Assembly (NCBI GenBank): GCA_015499985.1
Contig: JAAAUF010000788.1
Coordinates: 1 to 19,776 of the forward strand
Length of the DNA: 19,776 bases
Origin: Haplosporangium gracile
Taxonomy: Eukaryota; Mortierellomycota; Mortierellomycetes; Mortierellales; Mortierellaceae
Direction: 5' to 3'
A program made the position numbers and the translations under genes. The notes beneath the pieces were generated by a model, which worked only from the letters and a program-made list of their open reading frames with translations, had not been told where the DNA came from and did no database searches. Position 1 is the stretch's first letter; each line of letters starts with the position of its first letter. Positions 6,176 through 15,832 of the stretch are shown here, piece by piece.

Positions 6176-8938
6176 CTAAGAAACATTGCTCCATTTCTTG
6201 CCAGAGGTGACCACAAGTTTCCGGAAGGCGTCATCCCGCTTGACAACATTGTGGAAGGTGGTCACTCGGCCATTGATATCCGTCACGTCAATGCCTGGCA
6301 TCGACCAGATTCCCAGATTCATCGTCTTGGACTATTTGTCAATACGAAGTGAAAATCCCAAAACTGAGATTAGAGACTAAAGGCTATTTTCACGACTGTA
6401 AAAAGACTCGGCCATTGTGAGCATGTCAGTATTGTATTGTTTACCTTCTTGATGGTGTCAATGCTCTCCCAGTTGATTAAGGTCTCAACCTCATATCCCA
6501 GCAACTTGGCAGAGCGAAATTGGAGCGCTTCTTCTGTGATCACCAGCTTTCCGGGCTTTCCTCGGAGCAGACAGTGGAACTCTACAAATGAAACGGATAT
6601 AGATATTAACTTTTAGCGCGACTACTGTCAAATTTGCGCCACCAATTCACTGAGGATAGCCTACCATTCTTATCTTGTAAAGACATATTGTCCATCTCCA
6701 TGATAGAGCCCGAGCCGTTAGAGTCCGATCTCTTCCGTGTTCGCTTCTGGTACTCGTACTTGATCTTGGATGCCGGCGAGAGACCAGACATGAAGGAGGC
6801 GGAATCGTGGACCTCTTCCTCTCTATGTATGAATGACTCGACAGCGCTTCCCGTGTTCGACTCTGTTTCCTCCAGGGAACGTCGCCTCTCGTCCTCTTGA
6901 CGCGTCAACATCTCAACAGCCAGCTCCGCATTCGTAGGGACTCCCCAGAGAATCCATTCCACAGGTGAAAAAACGTGACTGAATCGAAGGTAATATTTTT
7001 GCATTGGCAACAATACAAAGAACTCCAGTCCGATAAAAAAACCTACAATGGACAATGAAAAGAAGGCGATGTTAGTGGCAGACAACGAGATGAGAGATAG
7101 CCAGTGTCGCTGTCAAAGCAAATACTATGAGAGTCGATTTACCGATGGCTGGAACAATCACGAAAGGGAAGAAGGTGCTCATGAGAATGTAATACGCCAA
7201 CAGACCAAGGACCCGCCAAGTCTGCTGAGGACGTTCCCAACGGAACAGACTACAATAAGTAATATAATTGGGTTAAAACAGGAGGGCAAGAAAAGAGTGC
7301 ATGTGGCTCATTGCGATAAGCACAAAGAGTAGACCATTTGACGTACTTCTTGAGCCTTTCCAGGTAGCAAATGTTCTCCTCAAGGAGTGCTTGGCAAAAG
7401 GGTCCCCATATCTTTGTCATCTGTGAGATCCAGTCCGTCAAATCCTTAGAATGAATCAGCTCTCGCAGTTGGGAGTGCATCTTGGTACTTCTCCGCATCG
7501 GTTCCTTTCCATTCAATCCGACTACCATTGGGTCTGGTACATTAAGCGCCTTCTTAAAGTTCCCTAAAAATTTAAAGCGGTTATTAAGGATCTTGAGGAC
7601 AAACATAAAAATGAATCCAGGGAGCCACAGCTGATATGCCCACAGAGTAAAGTAAAGCTATCGGCGCCGTCAAAACAATCCACAGCACCCTGAAGTTAGT
7701 GCTTTGCATGTTACAACTTTATCATAAAAACGGGTGATAGACAAGCAGTAGCGAGGTGTAATCAACTTACTGTGAACCATGCAAACGTCTCAGGGGGGTT
7801 TCTCCAGTACATAATCCGTTCGACATAGAGGCCAAGTGACTGTGCGGGATTAGATGTATCGTAGAGTCGACTGAGAAGAGCCTTTATCCGGGACCATTGC
7901 AGTGGCTCGACCTTTGTTTTAACCTTGTCATCCCGAGCCAGCGATTCCACAAAGTACATAAGATGCTATTCAAACAGCATATCATACAGGGGAGTAAACA
8001 TGTGCACAAGGCATTGAATTGGGCGAGAAATTATGTGGAGAAGAACGGACCAAAGATTTTCACGTTAGCGCCCACTAAAAGTGCTCATGTGGTCATACAA
8101 GTCCGAAACAAGTAATCAAAAAAAAACTCGATCATGTTTAAAAAGCACTTACAGCCTGAACATAAAGACCGATATTGAGCACACGCTTCCCAGACTTGGC
8201 CTCGACTCTGGTAAAGTCATCCCGATCGGGCGGGGGAGCCTTCTTCGCCACAGTTCTCCTTCGACGGATCTCTTGGACATGTCGGTCGAATTGAAAGGAG
8301 ACCTCTTGCTGGCTTAACGCGGATGCGGATTGATTGGAGTGTGTTGTCAGCATGGTCGGGGCGGCTTGGGCGCTTGTCGAAGGCGTGCGGGGAGTGTAGG
8401 TTCGGGTAGGGTAGGCGCCTTGGGTGGGTGTGGCATCGTTGTTCCGTGCAGGTAAGACGGCCGGAGTCTATATAATACGAAAAAGAGAGGAAACGGGCTT
8501 TTTGATGTTTGTAAAGACGAAACGAACGATACGATACAATACGATACAATACGATACGATAGCTGACACATGACGAAATAAATGAAAAAGAGCAAACGAA
8601 CTTGCTCGGAATCGAGGTTCTTCCGTCCTTTTGTTTTATTGTGTTTTCTGTCCTGAGGGTGTGGCTCCGCGAAGGTTGATCTCTTGTAATGCATATTCAA
8701 TTGGACTTACAACGACAATAGGTGGTTGGACTCTTTTTGGCAAGGGTGGTGGGATGGTCGAGGACGAGTCGGGGAAGGTGGTTGGTGCGAGATAGGCGTC
8801 GTCGGCCCAGGCCTGGTGGGGTGCTCTTCCTGGAGTGAGGTTGTAGGGTTCTACCTCCGACGCGGTTGCGACCGAGTTTGAGCGGCGCTTTGGCAGTGGC
8901 GGAGGAGCTGTGAGATGCATGCCGTCGCTGTCGGCCAT
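6176..8938 (-). CDS. GRAMD4-like membrane protein with C-terminal GRAM domain
   Basis: Eight exons: 8938-8711, 8467-8153, 7965-7771, 7657-7347, 7249-7143, 7042-6665, 6581-6445, 6331-6176. All phases agree, giving 608 aa (human GRAMD4 is about 580). Order: a Pro-rich N-terminus with two PPPLPKR motifs (about 12-18 and 63-69); a basic/charged region (about 130-180); a YWRNPPETFAWFT motif leading into a first hydrophobic segment (about 244-268); LFRWERPQQTWRV followed by a second hydrophobic region (about 363-398, containing FFPFVIVPAIG); VPTNAEL and a charged helix (about 420-445); a GRAM domain (about 512-605) with FHCLLRGKPGKLVIT, ETLINWESIDTIKK and KRDDAFRKLV. The NP..T motif, FFP hairpin region and GRAM domain in this order match GRAMD4. 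GRAM domains bind membranes or phosphoinositides. The animal protein acts at ER/mitochondria; a similar place here is inference. Exon 4 must use the acceptor CCGATAG at 7658; the nearer TTCAG breaks the frame. Confidence 0.85.
8526..8560. repeat. Pentanucleotide microsatellite (ACRAT)7 in GRAMD4-like intron 1
   Basis: Seven units read ACGAT, ACGAT, ACAAT, ACGAT, ACAAT, ACGAT, ACGAT on the plus strand, symmetric around the centre. It lies within the 243-nt first intron (8468-8710). Length polymorphism is expected. Confidence 0.9.
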
Positions 8939-9271
8939 GGCGGGAAAGTGTGAAAAAAAATAAGAAAGGAATGAGAGTGTGGAGAAGAAAAGAACGAAAG
9001 CGTACACGAGTTGGTTTCGTTGGGCTGGAGCTCAAGAAATAGATGCTATACGTGAAGCGATGGATGACACGTAAAATTCGTGACTCGCTAAAATCGAAAT
9101 CCCACGTGATCGGTGTTTATTATTTTGCAAGCAACAAAAAAAAGAAAAAAAGTGCCTAAAGAGCTGTTTGCATGGCAAGACTCTCTTCTTTGACTTCTTT
9201 GGCCTCACTCTCCAAATAACGTCGTTTTGCCCTTCTTCTTCGTCTATCCTTAACTTCACAACACAAACGCC
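8939..9271. promoter_or_regulatory. Divergent promoter between GRAMD4-like gene and UTP4
   Basis: 333 bp separate the two start codons, so regulatory DNA is shared. It holds a palindromic CACGTG at 9103-9108 (bHLH-type E-box) and GCGATG at 9057-9062, which matches the first six bases of the PAC motif found upstream of yeast ribosome-biogenesis genes but not its full core. Pyrimidine-rich DNA precedes the UTP4 ATG. No clear TATA box was seen in either direction. Confidence 0.5.
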
Positions 9272-12200
9272 ATGGAAGTTCACAGATGTCGATTTGTCGA
9301 CTACGTCCCTTCCGCCATCAATGCCCTCGCATTCGCTCCCAACACCACCCGCCCAGTCCTGGCCTGCGGACGGGCTAACGGAGATATCGAACTCTGGAAC
9401 CCAAAGCACGAGTGGACCTTGGAAAAGGTAAACATCGCAGTCGACCCCTTCTCTTGCCGTCAACAACAACGATAACAATCAGGAACTAGTAGTCTCTTGC
9501 TCCGAACAGGATCGCTATCTATTCGACATACAACTAACTGTCCACACCCACCACTCTAAATCTTCATTCATCTGCAACAGGTCATCCCAGGAGGAAAGAA
9601 CACGTCGGTCGAAGCTCTTGCCTGGGCACACCAGACAGTTCTGACCGAGGACGAGGATTTCTGGGACTCTGAGAAGGAAAAGCAGACCGCCATCAAGAGG
9701 CTCACCAAGACCCCTCCAAGACTATTCTCTGCTGGATTGAACGCCGTCGTAACAGAATGGGATCTGACGTCCTTGAAGCCCAAGGTATGTTCACTCACAT
9801 AGTATATGGCGGATCAAAGCACTGCTCTCTCCATACATTCATAGATATATGAAGGGAATGCTAATTTGCAACCTTTTTTGTCTTTAATAGCGCTCGGTTG
9901 ACTCTCACGGAGGAGCTGTCTGGTGCATGGCCACCAATAATGCCAACACTGTCCTGGCTGTCGGATGTGAAGACGGTTGCGTCAGACTTTTTGATATCGC
10001 CGACGGCGAGTTTACTTTCATTCGCTCTTTTGACAAGCAAAAGAGTATGTCTCTCGACCTTTTGCTATTGCGCTCGGACAATCATATCTAAGGACAGAAA
10101 AGAAGCAACATTGCGGCAACTTTTAACAATACTCCATCCAATTATTCTCTTTACTAGCGAGAATTTTGTCGTTGGCTTGGTCGCAGGATGACAAGATTAT
10201 GGTGACAGGGTCTGCCAACAGTAGCATATACAAGTGGGATGTTGAACACGGCCGCGTTGTCTCTCGTATGACCGTTGAACGCGTTCCAGGCGAGGACACC
10301 CTTGTCTGGGCTGTCAAGATTCTCTCCACTGGTGACATTGTCAGTGGTGATTCGTTGGGTCACGTCAAGATCTGGGACGGCGCTACTACAACCATGGTCC
10401 AATCCTTCAACTCGCATGGCGCCGATGTTCTTTGCCTCGCTATTGGACGTGTAAGTTGATTTGACCAATCTTTGGGAAGTTATGAATTGATTGGTCAGCA
10501 TGGTTTCTTGGCGGAGTTCCTGACACCTCCTCCTTACTTTGTGTTTTTAATAGGATGGTACTACTGTGTTTTCGTCGGGTGTCGACCGCAAATGCAATCA
10601 ATACCGCCTGGTAGATCAACCTGCGCCAAAGAAGACTGGAAAGAATGGAAAGAATGGAACAATCAACGGAAAGACCGAGATGGTCACCAAGTGGGTTTTG
10701 TCCGGCTCAAGACGATTCCACTCGCACGATGTACGCGCAATGACAATGGACGAGAGCAGGAATGTCGATGCCTTGGTTTCAGGAGGTGTTGATGTCTCTA
10801 TGGTTGTTTGCACTGCCTCCCAATTCACCGATATCAACCAGCGCCGTATCCCATATGTACCTCAAAGACCCGTCATCTCTATCAGCAAATCAACCCGCCT
10901 TATGCTCTGTCGACAGGCCAATGGCATCAAGGTCTGGCGTCTTGGAAAGTGTAAGTGAACGTTTGCCTCTCACGAGACAAAGTCTGAACTGGACCTGCAT
11001 ATGTATGAGAACTCTATTTAACAGTCTCTTTTCTCAACCATCGTATTATTAGCCGCATCGCCAATTCAGCCCTTCTCAGACTTTGAGATTGGAGCACATA
11101 TGGATCTGATTGAACCACAGCAGGCTATTTTGGAGATGAACTTTAGGGACGACCGCAACCTTACTGCCAGCGCAATGTCCGAGGATGGTCACTGGATCGC
11201 CGTTGCAGACATTGAAGAAGTCAAGTTGTTCCGCATCGATGAGAACGTAAGCTACAAATATACTCTATTTGCGCCTACGTTGTCCTAGTCTGCACTACGA
11301 AGATCTACATGTTAACAGTGCACACTCTTTCCTCGATCTGTAGCCCTCCCTTCCCGGTCAGTTGGTTGTTAAGAAGCAAAAGTCATTCCCTGGTGTCCGT
11401 GGAGCTGGAGCTCACCTCCTCGCCTTCACTCCCGACAACTCTCGACTTGTGGTTGCCTCGACGGATTCGACCGTGGTTATCGTGGATATTTCTCAGTGGG
11501 AGTCTAAAAAGTTTGATGTCCTTGCCAAGTTCTCTCAGCACAGAGGAGTTGGTGGTAAGGCCACCGGAGCTATGGATATAGATGGCGAGGAGCAGGAAGT
11601 TACTGGAGGAGATGGTCATGTTGAGACGATCATTTCCATGGCTGTTTCAGCCGACGGTCAGTGGTTGGCAACAGGCGATACCAAGAACAGGATCTTTGTG
11701 TTCAACCTTGATACCGTTCAGGTAAAAATTACGCTTGCGATCAAAGCACACACTGGGATTATGTCAAGACATAATGATGAGCCGTTGACAAACTTTCTTA
11801 ATCTCATACGTTGTGTTTGTTCTTTTTTTTCTACGACTTGTCACATATTAGCATCATGCAACTCTGCCAACATTCGATGCCCCATTGACAGCCCTTCAAT
11901 TCCACCCATCCTCGCCGGTGCTGGTTATCCCAACGGCGAGCAATGTGTTCTATGTGTTCAACGTCGAAACACGACTCATGTCGGACTGGTCCCGCGAATA
12001 CTCGTCAGATAAGACCTTCCCAACAAAGTTCTTGGCATTCAAGGACAAGATCCAGGGCGTCGCCTTCAACCCCGCCCGCAAGCACACGTTGATGGTCTGG
12101 GGTGCCAACTATATGTGCCACGTGGACCTGACCCTGGGTGTTGGAGACCGCAACGCAGCTCTGAGTGTCGGAAAGAGGAAACGAGATGAGCAGATCAAGG

Positions 12201-12520
12201 CGGAGAGACGCAAGCAGCAGCGGGAACGCCGAATGATGAAATACGCCGAGAATGGAACCCTGTCGGCACCCGATCTAGAGAATGGCGAGGCCGTTGTTGT
12301 ATTAGAAAAGAAGAATGGCAAGAAGGTCCGGAAGGTGTTGACAGACGACTTTATGGAGAAGCGAGAGGCGGAGGTGAACTTTCAGGTTCTTCACAAGTTC
12401 CAGCCGTTGATGTTTGTTGACTTTTTGGACGACAACTCGCTAGTTGTGGTTGAGCTTCCGTTTGTCAAGATCTTGTCGAGCCTGCCGCCAAGCTACTACC
12501 GCGCCAGCTACGGAACGTAA
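9272..12520 (+). CDS. UTP4: U3 snoRNP / SSU processome protein Utp4 (cirhin homologue), WD40 repeats
   Basis: Eight exons: 9272-9427, 9581-9784, 9891-10044, 10158-10450, 10554-10950, 11053-11246, 11344-11721, 11852-12520. Phases agree; 814 aa, close to yeast Utp4 (776). The opening VHRCRFVDYVPSAINALAF matches the cirhin N-terminus. WD-type blocks follow along the length: GDIELWNP, AVGCEDGCVRLFDI, RILSLAWSQDD, GHVKIWDGAT, HDVRAMTMDE, ISMAVSADGQWLATGD, LTALQFHPSSPVLVI. FQPLMFVDFLDDNSLVVVE and a final YGT also mirror cirhin. A basic charged stretch around 699-720 (KRKRDEQIKAERRKQQRERR) is a likely nuclear/nucleolar signal. Utp4 belongs to the UtpA (t-UTP) subcomplex, which binds the 5' external transcribed spacer and is needed for 18S rRNA maturation and rDNA transcription. 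An acidic/Lys insertion at about 73-95 and a Lys/Asn/Gly-rich loop in exon 5 are lineage features. The ATG lies in CGCCATGG and has no better upstream alternative. Confidence 0.95.
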
Positions 12521-12876
12521 ACTCGCCCTTGCGTGTCCCGTTGTACCTATCTTTAACATTTCGTTCCTCACTTATTTCTTTCTCTTCATCATTCTCTCAC
12601 GCTCGCATGCTCTTCTCTAGAACTATTCCCCCTCTCTTTTTTTTTTTCCTCTTCGCTCATCCAGTCCCTCTCCATCTAGCATTTAAAACAAAATACACCG
12701 AACATTTAGTCATATCACCATCACAGCTTGTTCATGTCTTGACGCAGATCAAATTTGAAAGCCACATGAAATTATTGGTTGGCTGTACCCGAAGCTTTTG
12801 CGCTTGGAGAAAGTCAGTCAATTCGCTTTTTTTTTTCCTTCTTTCACACTCTACTACACTCTCAGGGACAAACTTA
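12521..12876 (+). other. Intergenic: UTP4 3' UTR and EIPR1 promoter
   Basis: 356 bp between same-strand genes, CT-rich with several T runs. No AATAAA was found after UTP4; an A-rich TTTAAAACAAAATAC near 12682-12696 may serve in 3' processing. The last part (12800-12870) is a pyrimidine-rich leader. A plus-strand open frame running from 12529 to 13158 is low-complexity and is not considered a gene. Confidence 0.5.
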
Positions 12877-15118
12877 ATGGAACACGGCGAACACCATTCA
12901 TGCGCCTACGGACTACGCCATCAGGTACCGGGCACTGGAGCAAAGACAGGAAACTACGTCTTGCGTGCACGAGAGACTAGCAGTCATCATCACTCTCATT
13001 CATTGACACCCTCTTTCTCACACCGTCATTTTTATTCCCTTACACCAAAACCAACAACCACGCCATGTAGGCGCGCTGTCTTTCAGCCGTCAAGTCTACG
13101 GATGGCAAGAGCAGTTTTATTATTGGCACCCAAGAACTCTCCAGGCCCAACGAGGTAAAAAAAAAAATGGCTTACTTACCCTTGGCAGTTGTTCCACCTG
13201 TGTCGCGGCGCAATTAAATGCAATTGAGGGAAATTTTTCGCAAGCCGGTCAAAAGGCACACGCATCTTACATCTTGTTCTTTTTTCGATTCTTTGTCGTA
13301 GGTCCATTTGCTGACGTTTGATGAGGAGTTCTTTGAGATTAGTACAGCGATATTCAGTCATCCGCATGAGATCTGGGATATCTCGGCGTCCAAGGAAGAT
13401 CCAGATTTGTTCTTTACATGCTACCGGGAAGGTAAGCAACAGTATCCGATGGTTTGGCGACTACCGCAACAACGTAGAGGACGCTATTATACAGTAACCG
13501 TTAGCATTGTTCTTCACTAACTGTCTTTTTTTGGTGGCGCGCACTATATAGTAATTGACGGAAAGAAGACACAGAGCAAGGCATCGTTGTGGCGGATGAA
13601 ACGTGGATACCAGGAACAAGAAGAAGATGGACACGAGGCAGGAATGCATCATCACCAACCCAGAGGTGAACTGGAGCATGTACTCAGCCTAGATATTGGC
13701 GATGGATCTGTCAAAAAGTAAGACTGACAAATGTAGTTTTCGGTGGCATAATATCACTTTGCATGGCCAATGACCAGGATGTGTACACTTTCTAACACGA
13801 CCGCAAACGGCTTGTTTTACTTGGGAATTAGAGTCATTTGGCAAGATAGGACAGAAGTTATCTCGGTTGAGGACTGGCGTATATGTATTTGGGATATCGA
13901 TATCAAGCAGGGCACCGTCAAGGTGGGTTTATTTGACAGGATGTTTACTTTGCAAGCTATATCGTCGAAACACAGTACTTAAAGCCTGACCGCGCTTTTT
14001 CTCTCTCATTACCGACCAAATCCTACAGTTGACAGGGTCGATTGATACGCCGGACAAGGGGTTTAAGTTTGCGAGTGCAGTAATGAATCCACATGCTCAG
14101 GAAGTTGTGGCTGTGTACGGACGTTCGATTCAGGGCTGGAACCTGAGTTCGCTCAAGTAAGGACAACAAACGAACGAACTTTCAAAGTTGTTTTTTGTGT
14201 TTGGTTCATCACCTGTGTGAGCATTGAAAGTTAACAGCTTGCTTCTTGCTTGTTTAGGCCGACGTTCACAATCAAGGATGCTCAGCCAGCGCTGCTTTTC
14301 TGTGTGGACTATAACCCTAATCGGCCTTTCCAGATTGCCACGGGAGGCGATGACTGCAAGGTCAGGATATGGGACGTCCGTGACATAACAACCGGACCCA
14401 TCATGACCATTCAAGAGCACACCCACTGGTAAACAACATTTTCCTATTATGGTTTAGTTGTCCTAAAGCACAAAATGAGTAGATGTAATTGCTAATCCCA
14501 AGATGTTGGGACTACTCAACATTCTTATCATGTTTTAGGGTATGGTCGGTGGCATACAACAAGTTTCATGACCAGTTGATGCTGACGTCTAGTTCAGACT
14601 GTCAGGTGAATCTGCAGAGTATTGTGTCGATCTCGACAGGGGCCGAGTACAAATACGACGGGGATGTGACTGAGGGTGAACAAGGTGCGGACGAGGATGG
14701 AGAGCAGGGCGACAACGTGCAAGAGTAAGTTTTTATAAGTTAATGTTGTTGCTGTTTGGTGTTGATCTATCCTTGGAACAACAAATGCTCATCCATTTTA
14801 AGCATGCATGCATCTTTTTCTTTCCTTCTCTTTCTGACTCTCAGTCTGTCTGTGATGCCTTAAACGAGAGAAAATAAGAAAATGGGGCTCTCGACGGACT
14901 CGCTGGCTAACTCAGACCTTTTTTGATATCTTTCCTTCCTGAATAGTCCCCCGACGGATGGGCTTGTTCAGGCGTTTGACCAGCATGAGGACTCCGTATA
15001 CCAGGTTGCGTGGAGCAGTGTGGATCCATGGTTATTCATGTCGCTATCGCGCGATGGGCGGGCGGTGGTGAACCAGGTCCCGAGTGAAGAAAAGTTCAAG
15101 ATTCTGTTGAATTACTAA
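12877..15118 (+). CDS. EIPR1: EARP/GARP complex-interacting protein 1 homologue (EIPR1/TSSC1), WD40 repeats
   Basis: Nine exons: 12877-12924, 13071-13154, 13302-13431, 13552-13717, 13778-13922, 14029-14156, 14258-14428, 14539-14724, 14947-15118. Phases agree at every junction; 409 aa versus 387 in human. Family landmarks in order: CAYGLRHQARCLSAVKS and FIIGTQEL near the start, EIWDISASKEDPDLFFTCY, SLWRMKR, RICIWDI, GGDDCKVRIWDVRDI, HTHWVWSVAYNKFHDQLMLT, SSDCQVNLQSIVSIS, an acidic insert (about 330-353), and HEDSVYQVAWSSVDPWLFMS with a short IL-type tail. These match EIPR1 blade by blade. In animals EIPR1 works with the EARP and GARP tethers in endosomal recycling and dense-core vesicle traffic; S. 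cerevisiae has no obvious copy. A His-rich linker (HEAGMHHHQ) sits between early blades. The first exon encodes only 16 residues. No membrane segment, so the protein is expected to be cytosolic and endosome-associated. Confidence 0.93.
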
Positions 15119-15429
15119 GTAGTGAGTGAGTATTATTAAAAAAAAAGCTCTCTTCGTTTTGTTATCATGGCTTTTGTGGGTTGGAGAGGTATGGGTATGT
15201 GTGTCTGTGTCTGTGTCTGTGGATACCATATCCCCTGTTGTCTGTCGCCTTTACTTGTTATGAATTGTCCGTTGTGACAAAGAAGGGATGAATTGCTTGT
15301 GTTTGGTGTCACCGATGCATATTTCATATATCCCTTGCACATAGATGGCAGGCATGGCATGAGTGCCTCTTTCAGCTAAATCCTTCGTATCTGTTCATCC
15401 CGTCCTTCTCTTCCTTCCCTCTCCCTCTG

Positions 15430-15446
15430 TCTCTCTCTCTCTCTCT
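15430..15446. repeat. (TC)8 dinucleotide microsatellite
   Basis: Uninterrupted TC repeat of 17 nt in the septin promoter region, flanked by further CT-rich DNA (TCTGTCTGTC). May contribute a pyrimidine-tract or GAGA-like element; function is not shown. Confidence 0.85.
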
Positions 15447-15765
15447 GTCTGTCTCCTTGTCTCTTGTTATGTGTTTCGTACTCTCTTTTCTTTTTGAGTT
15501 TATTCGAATGCAGCAATTAAGCGAACTGTGAATATTTTTGTCCGTTGCAGTTGCACGCTGTTTTTGTGCCACTTCTCCCTCCCTTTATTTCCCTTGTCCT
15601 ATTTCGTGCAGCTTCTCCTCCTTTTCCTTTTTCTTTTCCCTTTTTCCCTTTTCTCATTCGTCTCTCCGATTCCCATTTCCCGCACACTCTCATCATCTTT
15701 CCTTCCTTTCATCATCATCCCTCTCTCCCGTACTTTATACCTCTAATCCTCTTTCCTATCTACTT

Positions 15766-15781
15766 ACTCACTCACTCACTC
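15766..15781. repeat. (ACTC)4 microsatellite in the septin leader
   Basis: Four perfect ACTC units about 50 bp upstream of the septin ATG, probably inside the 5' UTR. Confidence 0.8.
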
Positions 15782-15832
15782 TCACAACAACACACCTAAC
15801 ACTCTCTTCCTTCATACCTTCGACTCTACATC

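Larger units (their letters stand above)
15119..15832 (+). promoter_or_regulatory. EIPR1 3' flank and CT-rich promoter/leader of the septin gene
   Basis: ATTAAA at 15135-15140 is a likely poly(A) signal for EIPR1. Simple repeats follow: (GTGTCT)3 at 15201-15218, (TC)8 at 15430-15446 and (ACTC)4 at 15766-15781. From 15540 to 15830 the plus strand is nearly all pyrimidine with few purines, typical of a strong fungal promoter and leader ahead of the septin ATG at 15833. Three overlapping low-complexity frames here are not genes. Confidence 0.55.

Noticed and set aside
11770..11777. Box C-like ATGATGA in UTP4 intron 7, possible intronic C/D snoRNA
   Set aside because: No CTGA box D and no terminal stem follow within the intron.
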